From Prostheceraeus crozeri (lineage: Eukaryota; Platyhelminthes; Polycladida; Euryleptidae): a DNA stretch of 64,000 bases. The stretch's first letter is position 1; every line of letters begins with the position of its first letter. Position numbers and translations under genes: made by a program. The notes beneath the pieces are model-generated. The model worked only from the letters and a program-made list of their open reading frames with translations, ran no database searches and was not told the origin of the DNA. The DNA lies in the NCBI GenBank assembly GCA_907163375.1, contig CAJQUW010008953.1, positions 33,501 to 97,500 on the forward strand. Reading direction: 5' to 3'. Of the stretch, positions 1 to 12,509 are shown piece by piece.

Positions 1-1380
1 AACAAATTCAAATTTTGTACAAAACATGCAGATGCATGCAAACTGCTCAATAATTTCACATCTACATCAAAAATGTTAATCATAGTTTCAAAACGAATCA
101 GATATTTTGCTAGTACGAGTTTAAGCATGTACACAAATTGAGGAGCATTGTCATTCGATTATACACATCCCTGTGTGAGATTTAATTTGCGGAGTCAGAA
201 GCGCCATGAACTTCAATTTCACGAAATTCACTTCAACATTTCAATGCAATTTATATTCAGCATGTAAATGTAAACAGCATTTCAATCTTCAAACGGCTTA
301 CCTTAAATTTGTCCTTTATGTCCAAAATACTGATGCAGATGAGTTCCATGTAGCGAATCTAATATTAAGGGCATAATACAAAATAAAATCATCAATGTCA
401 CATCGAGTTGAATAATATGTACATTGTATAGGTACACTTAAAGTGGACCATTTTCAGTGGGTGCAATTATTCGAACACTTAGATGATTAAGGAAATTACT
501 GTACATGTAACTCAAGCGGACAAGAATATACATATACGATATGGAAATATATACAAAGAAGATCGCAAAATGAATCAATAGCAATTCAGATATGTTTCCA
601 TATTGACGTCCAACGAAACTTGGCAATATTGCAAAAAAGATAAATGTATTAGGCATTAGTAAATGATATGTAAATAGCACGCAGAAAATTACTTTTGCGG
701 TAAGCAATACAAAATATAAATTTATTTATAAGAGCAGATATGTCACAGGGTATTCAAATGACAGATTAAATTTATGAAGCATAATCCAATTTCTTCACAT
801 TTTCCAATGTGAATGGAAAATGTTCCTTTTGAGAAAATTGCCTGGCATTTATTGCGTTAGTGCAAACATGATACAGAAATATAGAGAATGAAGCAGAAAT
901 TAAGTATTTTACAACTAAAGTGCAAAAGATTTTGTAGGACATGACCAAATCATGCCAACTCATTATGACCATGGAATGCCAACTCAGTATGCTTTCAAAA
1001 GTTACTATTGGCTTCTTTTTGCTATCATTATGAAGATAAAGCAAAACGCGCTATTATCTACACTGTCATTGATTAAGTCCCAAATGAGTGCGAGAAGAGT
1101 GCTAACTGCGACTAAGAAATCAGTCCCAAAATCTAGTGCTTTTTGAGTTTGCAAGCACAGAACTTAACTAGTACTCATTTTAGAGGGTTCGAATGCACAG
1201 TACTCAATTCGTACTCATTTTAGTATTCATTCAATGAGTTGCATAGGACTAGCATCTCCACTATATCGAAAAATGTCATACAGCGTTATCTACCCACTAT
1301 ACCATCACACACGCACATCCATCTAAGAACTGTGTTGGCAATTTAACACTAAGACATATGAATCAATAAAATAAGCACAA
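1..1380. other. Non-coding, no gene recognised
   Basis: AT-rich sequence with only short open frames that show no recognisable domain. No splice-flanked exon, RNA gene or transposon end could be supported here. Confidence 0.5.
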
Positions 1381-1558
1381 AACTCAAAGCGCAGTTGGCG
1401 AAGTAAGTAAACGCTAGCAAGATTCAAAGCACAGTCGCGGAGGATTGCGAATGTTTGCAGGACTCAAAGAGCAATAGGAGAGGATGACAAACGCTGACTG
1501 GACTCAAAACACAGTCGGAGAAAATGATTGGCGTTGGCAGGACTGAAAGCACTGGCGG
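1381..1558. repeat. Degenerate 40-bp tandem repeat
   Basis: Four full units and part of a fifth start at 1381, 1421, 1461, 1501 and 1541, an exact 40-bp spacing. Each opens with a GACTCAAAGC-like motif and has AGTCGGAGAA-like and ACGCTGGCAG-like segments further in. The units are diverged, so this is an old minisatellite. No coding function is seen. Confidence 0.8.
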
Positions 1559-3904
1559 TCTGTTTCTGATCCAAATTGATGTTTTAGGTTCTTCAAGGGG
1601 AAATCGACAAAATGTAATAGGTTGGTTTGCAGGACCATTTAGTGTTTCACTACGTCCACTTCGATATGCAAGAGCATAGCAAACCGACATTTCGGTGAGC
1701 ACTCGCTTCCTGAGACAGAAGCGACTAGTGACAATTCAGATTCAGGAACTATGAACAACTGTGTTGACTAGCTGATTGACGCCGTCCTTCCCACAGTCGC
1801 TTACGCAGTCGACAAATCACTCTCAGCTGGGAACAAAGAGGCTTATTCAGATAGCGTGCGCCGTCACTGCCAGCTGCACACTAACTCGCTGGATTTGGCC
1901 TAGTGTCGCCTCCTTTCTGATATTGATATTTCATCATATTACTACTTTCCATCATATTAGTACTCTTATGTTTAGTACTCAAATTCATACTTTAGAAGAA
2001 CTTAAAGATTTTCAGTGTATGTGAAGGCACTGTGGGTCAATCGTGTTATAGATAGCAAGACCACTTCAATTTAGGATATTCATGAAAAGTCGTCAATAAA
2101 TAGCCAGAGTGCGATGGATATCTTCTGAATTGTGATTAGGATTGTAGCGTTCGCGATATCATCAATGAAATTAATTCAAACTAGCATATTCTTTTCTAAT
2201 AATGCAAGCTCGTCTTTGTCTATTCCATAAATAATGTGTTGAGAAATGAATGGCCAGTATTAATCAAAGGAAGACTTAGCTCTAGGTTCGGAAGGTGATC
2301 CATCTTCTTTCTGACTGACTCACCTGTTCAGCAAATGCTTCAAATTTTTGGCAGACTTTTTCAGCTTATAAGGAAGCCAGCGGAAATAACCCCAGTTCCA
2401 AGGTTGATAGCGCCTGCTCAATCCCCCTTACGATAAGTAGGCTATGTATAACACTCATGCCCTCCCGCCCTCTGGAGCGTGAAATACTTTAAGCTTTACT
2501 TAAAACTACTTAAAGATAAGAAATTAATTTATTTTCTTAAATTTCAGAAATACTTAGATTCCCTCACAGAGTTGACCCCACTAACTTCGGATGTTGCTAT
2601 ATTGGATCAACGACATGTGCTAAACTAGACTTGTTTAACTTGATATCAGTAACATTATCACAGTCCGAAAATATTAGCTGCCATGTCTTGACAACAAATT
2701 TTGGAAAAGGTCCCACTAGCTGATATGTCGCGCGAAAACCTCGCCGTCTCTTCAAAATGCATCGTCGTCATTAGAAATGGAAGTTAAGATGCCATTATTT
2801 TCGCTTGTTTTGTTTCATCCTAATAAATGAAAATCGTATTAAGTCTCATCAAAAGTCATTGACCAATAGCAATACTTTGCCTAAAGGTGATATTAGGTAT
2901 TGGCTGCTCGAAATGGGAACTAAGATTATTTAAACTTATCAAAGAGAAGTGGAGATGCGAAGATACTCACGCTCCCGATAGCCGTTTTGCTATAATTCCC
3001 GCGTGAATACCTTATTGATATAATGCCTTTTCGCGATCTCGCAGTGATGACGAGAAATTTTGTGTAGGCGAGTGAAGTTTTCCCGCGTTGTTTCAACTAG
3101 TAATATCGACAGTTTGGCGCAGGGAATCTCATTCGACAAAATTCTCAATAGGAATTTATACTAGGAAAATGAATAAGACGTATTTTTTCAGGATGAATTC
3201 AGGTTTGAGTTCTTTTCACATTTCATAAATTTGAAAGCGAAATTTGGTCTGCTGAATTTTTTTTAAAGATTTTTGTATGCTCCTAGAACACCGTATGAGT
3301 ATGTCAGTTGCAGAACACGAACTTGAAGTCCTTAAACTGAAAGACTGATGCTTTGCTTTTCATGATCCTATTCTCCATAAATTGCAACACAGCAACATAA
3401 TAATTAAGTGATGAATTTATTAAATGCCACATTCACTCAGACTTATGAAATTTCTCCTCTTGACTCATCGATGGGATGATTTAGTAGTGCGAAAGTTGAT
3501 GAAACAACTACTTTATTTCCTGTTAATATATGCGGCAGCGCATTATTTCACAAATCATAGACAGAAGTCAAGCACATCTATCTCTATCAATCTCATTCTG
3601 ACATTCTACTGCAGTTTGTAACAATGAATATACAACTATGCGGAGAGTTCTAGATACGTTCCACACTACCTTACCTGATCTTTATCAGATATAGGAATTT
3701 CACCCTTACATAATAACAACATTTGAGAATGATAGTGCGGTTCTTTTCCCATAGTTCTCAATGTCTTCAAACCAACGCATCAAATTCCAAGAAACAGGAC
3801 AGCCCTGACAGTATGCGCAAGTGCCTGCATTTTCTGTAATGGTGACATTCATTTGAATGAATTACGAATTTATTTAATGCGGCGTTATGCCAATGACTAC
3901 AAGG
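1559..3904. other. Non-coding, no gene recognised
   Basis: Short open frames only, none with a recognisable protein family. Nothing further could be supported. Confidence 0.5.
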
Positions 3905-4125
3905 TCACAGTACAAAAATTATAAATGCTACATAAATGATAAAAACCATCATTAAAAACGACAAATAAAAGTCATTTGCTGCTGTTTTGAAGGTCTTCAG
4001 AGATGTGCTCTCTTGGACTGTGGATTGTAGCCTGTTCCAGCCACGACATGCTGCGGAGGAGAAAATCTCGGCAAAGCAAACTGGGCTGCGATTTTTAGAA
4101 ACAGGATCGCTCCGATAAGGGCCGC
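3905..4125 (-). pseudogene. LINE reverse-transcriptase ORF, C-terminal tail fragment
   Basis: The minus strand between about 4115 and 3945 can be read as the last part of a non-LTR retrotransposon ORF2. It has the usual tail pattern: a segment ending FSSAACRGWNRL, then STSLKTFKTA. In this family the same place reads roughly S-F-x-x-A-A-x-R-x-W-N-x-L-P followed by S-L-x-x-F-K. No catalytic domain is left. The call rests only on this short pattern, so it is moderate; the clade cannot be told. Confidence 0.45.
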
Positions 4126-5234
4126 CAATTTTGAGTCAAAGTTCCCTTCTCGTGCTATTAAACTTTACCTTTCTTTTATGCTGCGATAATGCAAAATCAA
4201 GTTCAATTTGTGCGGCTTCCAATCATGTCTATCATAACGAACACTGACATCATTGGATTTTGGATTCAAAGACCCCGCTATGCACAAAGCAAGTTGTATA
4301 AAACGATTTCCACTAGATATGGCATAAATGTGGTTTAGGTACTAAATGGCAATGGACACCTCCTCATTGGCCGAGAGTCCTAATTCCGACTTGAAAAGCA
4401 ACCATGGAGAGATAGTACACTGTACATCTCCTGGAGCATGAACCACCAGTGTCCAAAAACATATATCATTTCATATTCTTATTACAAAAGCATGCGTCTG
4501 TGATAGCATTTATGATTTCCTGTTGTGTAAGAGAAATGACTTCGGTACATAGCTACACAGCAACTGAATGATTCAAGGCAGGACATAGGATAACATAACA
4601 TTGCAATGAAAACTTCTTCATGTGCTAAAAGCCTGTAGGCAAAAAAATCAAAAGTTATCAAAATTTCTTACACTCTTCCTGCACACATTATTCATTTATT
4701 CATCGAACACGTACTGCACGGGCTTGCCGTGGAACGAGATTTCTTCGACCTATCCTCATCCCATCCCCACATGATTCCAATGGGCATTGCAATGGGAAAT
4801 CCCATTTCCACTGGATATTATTATTGATCGATTATTTCCAATACCAATTCCCCCCATCAGCAGATACTTCTTTGATAAGCTTCGCCGACTGAAACCCTTA
4901 GCACCTAAGTTAGGAAACATTCTACACCACAGCAATTCTACCGTGTAAGTGAATGTTAGGCCTAAATCAAGTCTCAATATCTCCATGGAACTTACGCCTT
5001 TTAGGTATTATGTGTGCAATTACTTAGATAATAAAATCAAAGGGCGCTACAAGTACCAGTAGGTCTACAATCCTTGATATCAGACTAGTACTGAATATGC
5101 AGTTTACTTCTATTTCGAACACCAGGACTACGCCCCTTATCAGAAGCCACAATGACATTAACATGGATTTTTGAGGGCAACAATGTAGGACATTTGAGCG
5201 TCTTTAAATGTGATGCTTATGGAGGGATTCTGCA
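4126..5234. other. Non-coding, no gene recognised
   Basis: No supported gene. A stretch near 5060-5110 resembles one near 36600-36650, which points to a shared interspersed repeat of about 45 bp. Confidence 0.4.
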
Positions 5235-5376
5235 TTAATGACCACTATATGCATGCAGCCAGAAACTTCCACAGACTTCTACAGTACATGTACATGAATC
5301 ATGGCACGCATTCACTGCAAATTTAGTAATCAAGCCTGGCTTTTTCAGGCATCAATTATCATTACAGCTCGGCTGG
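5235..5376. repeat. Dispersed repeat A, copy 1
   Basis: This stretch matches 41045-41170 with small gaps: both contain ACCACTAT, then GCCAGAAACTT, ACTTCTACA, CATGAATCAT, CGCATTCACT and a TCAATnATCnTTACAGC-like end. It is an interspersed repeat of unknown class with no coding capacity. Its partner copy is followed directly by repeat B, whereas here repeat B only appears at 8866. Confidence 0.7.
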
Positions 5377-6070
5377 AGGACTCATTGATGCTTTCACAAT
5401 CTAGGCATGATTGATATATGCAGATATAAATTAGCTGAGATTTCTTAAAGATCTTTCACATGCATAGATACAGATATCATCATTACGGGACACATTGTCG
5501 CCTTCTTTTTCGACAATTGCACCACAGCTAAATTACGCACAATGTGCCCTTTAACGGGTACCTGTTCTCAACTAGTTGTTCTCGTCCCAAAATTAGTCTC
5601 AACGACTCACTGTTCTTCTTGGATTTAGACATCGAATCAGCAGTAGCCTCACTTCTTGTGATTGCAGGAAAAGAAGATGTAAATCACTTCATATCTCACT
5701 ATTAGTCAGATCTATGATCTAACTAATGCATGTGTGCGATTATGTGAAGCGTGTGGTCTACGCATGTTGCACCATGGAAATAGATTGTTTATCTGAAGTT
5801 GACTAGAATGGAAATTGACTGAGGGCCGCGGCTTTCGGGGAACCAAGTTGGGGCATGAAAAACCAATGAAAAACTTAGAATTGCAAATGTGACTGATTCC
5901 AACCGAATAATTCAGTCACTGAAAAGTGTATCTAAATGAAAATGCGTGCGATTTATATTCCATTATTGTGTAATGCATGTAGCTTTACTTCTATTCAGAA
6001 GATTTATTGTTATCAATTGCTATGTGTTGCACTGATAAAGTATCTGTAGGGATACATTTCGTGTACATGC
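5377..6070. other. Non-coding, no gene recognised
   Basis: No supported feature was found between repeat A and the fold-back element. Confidence 0.4.
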
Positions 6071-6073
6071 TTA

Positions 6074-6800
6074 TAGTCCGGCAGCCAGAGCGAGTTCCTG
6101 CAGGGAACGAGGCCGAAAGTGAAACTTTCACAGAATGATGTACACCCTATGCCTACTACGAATCGGCACGTCTGCCGAGTTCTAGTGAGTTCCTCTTCTT
6201 GTCAGATAAGATCAAAGAAAAACACATGTAAATCCAATGGGACGTAGATTGCATTTTTTTGTTAAAATGAATTTTTCTATGTTTTCTCTGATTAAAGGAA
6301 AAGTACTAAGCCCAGAGTGATAATTTTTGGCATAGAATGTCTTCAGGTCATTTCCTATTATGTGCATGTGCTTTTATCATGCATCTAATCGGCAATGTAG
6401 ATGAGAATGTGGTTGAATGTGGATAAAGTAGCTCAAAATGTTTGTGTTTGCCGACATTAAGAGGCTCACCAAATCTAAATGCGTTTAGCTATATAGACAG
6501 GGGTGCATGAAAATGAAAGGAAATGACCTGAAGACATTCCATGCCAAAAATTATGACTCTGGGCTTAGTACTTTTCGTTTAATCATAGAAAACACACAAA
6601 ATTTCATTTTAGCCAAAAACTGCAATCTGCGTTCCATTGGATTTACATGTGTTTTTCTTTGATCCTGTCTGACAAGAAGCGGAACTCACTAGAACTCGGC
6701 AGACGTGCCGACTCGCAGTAGGCATAGGGTGTACATCATTCTGTGAAAGTCTCATTTTCGGCCGCGTTCCCTGCAGAAACTCGTTCTGGCTGCCGGACTA
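6074..6800. mobile_element. Fold-back/MITE element with ~283-bp inverted repeats
   Basis: The two ends are long inverted copies of each other, about 6074-6356 and 6517-6800, separated by about 160 bp. The outer ends read TAGTCCGGCAGCCAGA and its complement. The triplet TTA flanks both sides (6071-6073 and 6801-6803), consistent with a 3-bp TWA target duplication as in PIF/Harbinger elements. There is no transposase, so it is non-autonomous. The arms have a modest number of mismatches, so it is not brand new. Superfamily assignment is an inference from the target duplication only. Confidence 0.85.
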
Positions 6801-6803
6801 TTA

Positions 6804-7630
6804 ATATAGATTTAGGATGCACTATACAGTAACATTTTGTGAACGGTTGCACATGTATACCATCTCCTGATGAACAAATGATATTCCATACTTTCAACGC
6901 GTCAGTTTTGTGATGGTTAAATTTTAGACATTTAGAACTACAGAGCTGATCATAAAAAAACGGACCACCTCAATTTCGCTGAAATTCAATCGATTCACAT
7001 GCCTTTCAATCGTTTTGCACAACGTGCCACACATCGTTTAAGAGCTTGCATTTCAGCTTTAAAATGAGCTATGATAGACTTGTATCCGTCATTGCATACA
7101 ACACAAACTGCAAAACTGGATAGTTGTCTTTCCTTTCTCTGTGTCAATTGCAATGACAGTTGAGAATAATGTTCACAATAGTGCGGAATCAGTCCGGTCG
7201 TGTTTGATTTCTATGGCACTCTGTGATATGATGCCAATCAATGCAAGACATGTTTCGGTCCCATTGAAGACAAATTAGATATATATACTTACTGATGAAA
7301 GCCACGTACTCATTATTAAAACTGTACATGTAACTAAATGTAGTGAAGTTCTTGATTAATTGATGGTAATTCAATTAAAACGTAACAATAAGTAGGAGAT
7401 CCAGGCTAAAAACAACTTTTTCTGGTGCAAAATGTTAAAACCCACAAAGTAGGCCTATAACAGTTGGACATCAATATATTTCCTGTAGATTTTGCAGACA
7501 GCATTAAGCTTGTGTAAAATGCAGGCAGGAAGATAGTAAACTTAACTTTTTTCAGTTATCTTAATAATAGAATTAAAAACGGGTAGTGTTCCAGTAGTAA
7601 ATGTGCAGTATAATTCAAATTCAAATCAAA
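6804..7630. other. Non-coding flank of Tc1 remnant
   Basis: AT-rich, no supported gene. It probably includes the transposon's 3' non-coding part, but I could not find a matching pair of terminal repeats to fix the boundary. Confidence 0.4.
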
Positions 7631-8724
7631 TCAACATCGAGTGTAGCTTCCGAGCGCATTGAGAAGACTGCTCACTCGTCGTGGCATTCCATAAATCATT
7701 TGATGAATAAAATTCTGTGGAAGCTGATCCCAACACTCAACCATCGTTTGCTGGAGCTCTTGAAGGTTTTGTGGAGGTTGGCAATGGTTTTGAATGACCC
7801 GCTTCCTGTACCTCCAGACATGTTCGATGGGGTTCATGTCCGGAGAACGTGACGGCCATCTGAGACTCCCAATCCCCAGCTGCTGCTTGAACACTTGCAC
7901 CGATTCAGCACGATGTGGAGTGGCATTGTCGTCCTGGAGATTGCAGTTATTGGTACCACCAAACTCTCGATGCATATACGGGAGAACATGCCTTTCTAGA
8001 ATGTCAATGTAAGTTGAGGCTGAGACACTTCTGTGGAGAAACACCAATTCTGTTCTCCCATTAAGGGAAATGCCAGCCCACACATGTAATGACGGCGTTT
8101 GACTCTGCGCCGGTTGGACATGTTGACTTAAGTATCCTGCCCGTGGACCTCGCCAAACTCGTATACGGCCATCAGCACGGAAAAAGCTGAAGCGGCTTTC
8201 GTCCGTGAAAATGATTCGTCCCCATTGCTGAAATCGCCAAAGTACTCTCTGCATGGCCCAACGCTCCCTACTTGAAACATGTGCGGGGTTGATTCGCGGT
8301 CTCATCTGCATCCTTCAGCATCGCAGACCCTTCTTCAGATGCAGCCGTACGATTTGCGCACTCAGGATATGTCCCCAATTGCTCCGTTCTCCCACATTAG
8401 TCGCATAAGAGTAGCAGGCATCGTGGGATTAGCCCTAACTTACCTTACGAGTGTCCGATCCGCTCTTATGGTGGTGCTCCTACGGATACGACGTCTACCG
8501 GCGTTCTGAACGGTCCCTGTACAACCGTACTTCAACCACAGGCTGCGAATGGTTTCAAGAGACCTGCGAAAACTCCTAGCGACATCACGACAGGAACGAC
8601 CCGCTTTTAGCATCCCAACTGCTTGCCAACGTTCATAATTAGTCATTTGCCTCATTTTGTAGTTCAATGACAGATGTCTTTGGCATTCACGACTTATAAT
8701 ATCGGCAGACAATGGATGGCTCAT
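7631..8724 (-). pseudogene. Tc1-like DD34E transposase (broken)
   Basis: This encodes the cut-and-paste transposase of a Tc1-type element. The N-terminal part (8724 down to about 8440) carries helix-turn-helix sequence with an SCRDVARSF recognition-helix-like segment and a basic, GRPR-like linker (NAGRRRIRR). The catalytic part (8311-7631) has FTDESRF with the first Asp, QDDNATPH with the second Asp, and SPDMNPIEHVW with the Glu. Thirty-four residues separate the second Asp and the Glu, the Tc1 spacing. The two parts are in different frames, with stops between them, so the gene is dead. The catalytic triad itself is intact. Confidence 0.9.
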
Positions 8725-8865
8725 ATTCCGATCAAGTTCATTGTTCGAGGCAGATAATGGGCGCAGAACATGGGAGAACGTAGTTCTCGATTTTGATCGC
8801 CTTAGCGCAATTTTGCTAGAGAGAAATCTTAGTGTCCAGTTTTAGAGTTTGTGCAGTATATTTGC

Positions 8866-9025
8866 TGAGCAGTACTCGACATATGAAAATCGCTCAATTT
8901 ACGGTACAAACCGCAATTTTTCAATAAGAAAACGTGTGAGTATCATAATGAATCAGGCACGGGGAAAACGAGCATTTTCTGAGCTCTCTTCTGATATACT
9001 GCTCATCAAAATCGGTGAACTATGA
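8866..9025. repeat. Dispersed repeat B, copy 1
   Basis: It closely matches 41178-41330: TTTGCTGAG, ATATGAAAATCGCTCAATTTA, then GTGAGTAT, AGGCACGGGG and CATTTTCTGAGCTCTCTT occur in the same order in both. No coding capacity. Class unknown. Confidence 0.75.
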
Positions 9026-9204
9026 AACAATTATTGGTATCGTGAAGTTATTGCAAAACTATGACACTTTTGGCTGCAAATGCCTCATGATGTGCATGTA
9101 TATTCTCACTTTTTCCATTAAAACATGTTTGGTATCTTCAGAATCCTTGTGAGGTAAGGAGTGCGAAAATATAATTTATTATGTAAATTTTATTCAAGTA
9201 AGTT

Positions 9205-9390
9205 CAAAACAGTGAAACCTCCTTACAGCGGTCACTTTCTGAAGCGGGCACTAACTTTTGATGGACAGTAGTCATTGCATAAATATTATTTTACATTGAA
9301 ACTTACTTGTCCTTATCGAACACTTGCCTAACGTGGACAGTGGACAGGCCGGTATGTTTAATTACCTGATAATGGACAATCTCTTTGTCG
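9205..9390. repeat. Possible pogo/Tigger-like transposon end
   Basis: The stretch opens with CAGTGAAACCTCCTTACAGC, which resembles the terminal repeats of pogo/Tigger elements. An inner GTGGACAGTGGACAGG duplication is also seen. No matching inverted copy was found nearby, so at best this is one end of a decayed element. Confidence 0.3.
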
Positions 9391-9652
9391 TTATAGTGCG
9401 AGAGCTACTGACATTTTCTTCCTAAATTCGCGCACGAGCTTCTAATTAATTTTAATATACAGATTTTCACCCGACATCAGTAAAACGACAATACTTAAGT
9501 AATATCTCCACTCGTCTTGCAGGTTACAGAGCCTCAAACATTGCAAAATCCCATTTGTTTTTGTAGGTCCATGTGATTTTTTGAAATTCTTCAACATTTT
9601 TTCTCATCGGCGCAAAAGTAAACAAACAAGACGAAACGTGAACTAGGGTTCA

Positions 9653-9707
<55 letters not shown>

Positions 9708-9720
9708 TAATAATAATAAT
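9653..9720. repeat. (AAT)n microsatellite, LINE tail
   Basis: An almost pure AAT trinucleotide run lies at the 3' side of the minus-strand LINE that follows. Many CR1/L2-group LINEs end in a short simple repeat, and the second LINE in this window (from 18842) also ends in TAA units. It is therefore probably the LINE's 3' tail and not an independent microsatellite. Confidence 0.8.
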
Positions 9721-11766
9721 ATGCGTTTATTTCAGGTAAATGAAAATCACAAATCACATTTTAGAAGTCACATAAACTGAATATTCAAGCCCATAGAGCG
9801 AAAAGTATTGCAGAAGTTGCAAGTCACAAACTTGAGTTAAAAATACGACGTGCATATGTTAAAAATGAGCGAGAGCGTCTAACCGTCAGACAAAGTGTCA
9901 TTCGGAAATGGCCCGAATGTGGTAAACGGGGAGGAAGAAGGGAGTTCAAGGGATGCTGTGAGATCATGCATTTGTTTAGAAATTTTAGAACAAGACAGTC
10001 TCTCGTGAAAGTTTGGCATGATTTTACAAGAACGAACATGTGTCATCACAAATGATGCGATGGGCTCTCTTGATCACTCTCTCAATCTTCGTACAAGAAT
10101 AACATGAAATTTCACCAAATACTGGAATAACATACAGGAGGATAGACATAATAATTCCATTGAAGATCTTTATGAGCTTTGGCTTGGTTACAAACGGTTT
10201 CACAATCCTCAAAATATGAAGTCGCCTGCCTGCGGTTCGAGTAACACGGTTGAAGTGAGCATCCCAAGACAGATTGTCAGTAAGAGTCACACCTAGGATA
10301 ACACATGCTTTGGATAGACTGATTTGGGCGTATGACAAGGGCACTTCATAGGAAACATTCGGATTTTTGATAACCAGTTGACAACACTTTGACAGATTCA
10401 GACTCATGTTGTGGCTTCTAGTCCATTCAGTCACAATGCTCAAAAATGACGGTGGTGCGTGGTCGTGTTCACAGGATTCAACTAAGGTGATATCATCAGC
10501 GAACTTAATGATACGAGCTGTTGCGCAATCAATAGATAGGGATGACATAAATGAACCAAACAGAAACGGACCCAACACTGATCCCTGAGGTACTCCTGAT
10601 GTGACCTCTACAAGAGGACCAGTAATGCCAGTTTTGACGTGAATGCGTTGAAACCTACTTGAGAAGTACGAATGCAGCCAGTTCAAAAATCCAGTGTCAA
10701 ATCCTTTATGGAACAAAACGTTTATCATGCGCTTGTGCTGAACCATGTGAAATGCCTTAGATAGATCTAGGCATGTTACCCTGACAGCAATAGTTCCAGA
10801 ATGCTCCATCAATGCCGTAACAGTGTTATAGAGATTGATCAAAGCAGTTGACGTAGAGCCATGAGGCCGAAAGGCGTGTTGCTCATCACCAAAATGAGAG
10901 ACAAAATCAGATTTCATTTGTCGGAGGATGCAACGCTCAAAAACTTTTGAGATTATTGGTGTAAGACTAATCGGACGGTGGTCGTTCATTGTAGGATTGC
11001 TTTTCTTCTCAATGGGACGAACGAAGGAGTTTTTCCACAATTCAGGAAAGATCATAGAGTCGATCGAAGTCTGAAATAGGTGAGCAAGAGCTGCTGAGAT
11101 TAATTCTGCCGCCTCGCTAAGTAGCCTGGCATTCACAAAGTGTGGACCAGCTGATTGCTTTGATGGAAGAGCTCGCAATAAATCATAGACACAACCTTCA
11201 CTGACCTGAACATTCCAAATCTCACCCGGAAAGACACACAGGGCATCATCCACGGCAGGATTAAAACCAACGGAGAATTGACGAGAGAGATCGTTCAAGA
11301 AGTCCACATCATGAAGCTTCGCGGCAGACTTATTCGAAGAACTTCCATCAATTTCTTTCACAATGTCCCACACGTTGTTGTGTCTGTTCAAGACCCCATT
11401 GCTCCAGCGTTGATTCGAATTCATTATTTCGCTTTTGACTTTCTGACTGAAGTGATTGAATCGAGGCCAGTCTTCTGAGCGATAAGCGATCCATCTGTCT
11501 TCTATGAGAGCTTTGCGGTGTTATCCAGGGCTTGTCTGTAGCATTCAATGTTACTTCTCTTTGAGATATTGCACTCATTGCTACAAAAAATGTTGCACTG
11601 GAGGACTGTTGCTGGCGTGAATGCACTGGAAGATTCGGTGGAATATACATGCACGAAAGAATAATATTAGTGATCGGTAATTTCACTGCCACCCACTCAA
11701 AGCAATCATGACACCCAAGGTTCAGTGAGATGAAAGCGAGGAAGGTCATGGATCCATAAGGCAACT
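9721..11766 (-). mobile_element. 5'-truncated LINE (CR1/Jockey-group)
   Basis: This is a non-LTR retrotransposon copy on the minus strand. Its 5' side begins at about 11766 inside the end of an endonuclease domain (WVAVKLPITNIILSCMYIPP), directly against Polinton 1 coiled-coil sequence, and its 3' side ends in the AAT run. It contains the reverse transcriptase described separately. It is truncated and frame-broken, so it cannot move by itself. No Polinton sequence is seen on its far side at 9650, so this is not a simple insertion into Polinton 1. Confidence 0.8.
9824..11424 (-). pseudogene. LINE reverse transcriptase (broken)
   Basis: This is the reverse-transcriptase part of a LINE ORF2, which copies element RNA at a nicked chromosomal site. 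Visible blocks in order are HRPISLTPIISKVFERCI, AFRPHGSTSTALINL, LDLSKAFHMVQHKR (catalytic Asp kept; the usual second Asp of AFD is His), SGVPQGSVLGPFLFG and IIKFADDITLVES (FADD box with both Asp). A C-terminal tail with HSGHFRMTLCLTVRRSRSF and YARRIFN follows in another frame near 10030, and the upstream linker region changes frame near 11400. The main frame is open for about 466 codons. A CR1/Jockey-type clade is the best guess. Confidence 0.9.
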
Positions 11767-12389
11767 CACTCAACTTAACTTTAAGAACATCTAACTGTTT
11801 TTTAGCAGCTTCTAACTGTTCTTTATTTCTTTTATAGTTATTCTTTAATTCATTTTCTAAATTCATTTTAAGGGTTTTCATTTCGCTAACCTTTTGATTG
11901 AGAGCTTTCACTTCATTTATTTATTAATCTGTTCATGAACTTCATTTGTTGTGTAATTCGGATAGTTAATTCATCAACACTTTTTTGGAATGTAGATTGC
12001 AACTGGTGTAATAATTTTCGATTCTTTGCGGAAAGTTCTCCTAGTTGTTCTTTCAGTTGTCCTTGCAATTGTTTATTCTGATGTTGATTTTGAATAATTG
12101 CTGACTTTACATTTGATGATAATAGGATTACAATCTTTGAATATTCCCCTAGTTTTTTATAAAGTTTTGATACATCATCTTCTATATCTTCATCTCTTTT
12201 ATTACGTTTTATTAACTTTTCCATTAGTGTTTCATCATTCAGTTTTAGCAACCTTAGTTCATTCATCAGTGGAACCACAACATCGTTTATATATTCTTCT
12301 TTTAAATTATTTATCTGTGTGTCAACATGTTGTTTATTTGTTAACTCAGTATTTTGTTGAGGAAGAATAGGAAGATCACCAGATATCAC
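11767..12389 (-). pseudogene. Polinton 1 coiled-coil protein, left copy (truncated)
   Basis: This is a lysine- and glutamine-rich protein with long heptad-like stretches, for example NNLKEEYINDVVVPLMNELR and QNKQLQGQLKEQLGELSAK, so a coiled coil is likely. From 12389 to 11913 it is one open frame of 158 codons; it continues in another frame (KALNQKVSEMKTLK) until it is cut off by the LINE at 11766. The other copy, at 22121-22858 on the plus strand, is nearly identical. Function is not known. By size and shape a structural or scaffold role is possible, but nothing proves it. Confidence 0.75.
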
Positions 12390-12509
12390 TAGTCACTAGA
12401 CATCACCAGTTTTCATGATATAGTTTTCTATTTCTATTTCTGATTCTTTTACACTTGGATTATAAGCACATCCACCTACATTTGTTAACATCATTTTATT
12501 TACATAAAA

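Noticed and set aside
1381-1558. CRISPR-like array
   Set aside because: Units are 40 bp, contiguous and diverged throughout, without conserved repeat/unique spacer structure, and the DNA is eukaryotic.
1-7600. Host protein-coding genes in the first 7.6 kb
   Set aside because: Open frames are short, start mostly without context and carry no known domain apart from the LINE tail.
9653-9720. Independent microsatellite
   Set aside because: Its place at the 3' end of a LINE, like the TAA run of the second LINE, makes it a retrotransposon tail.
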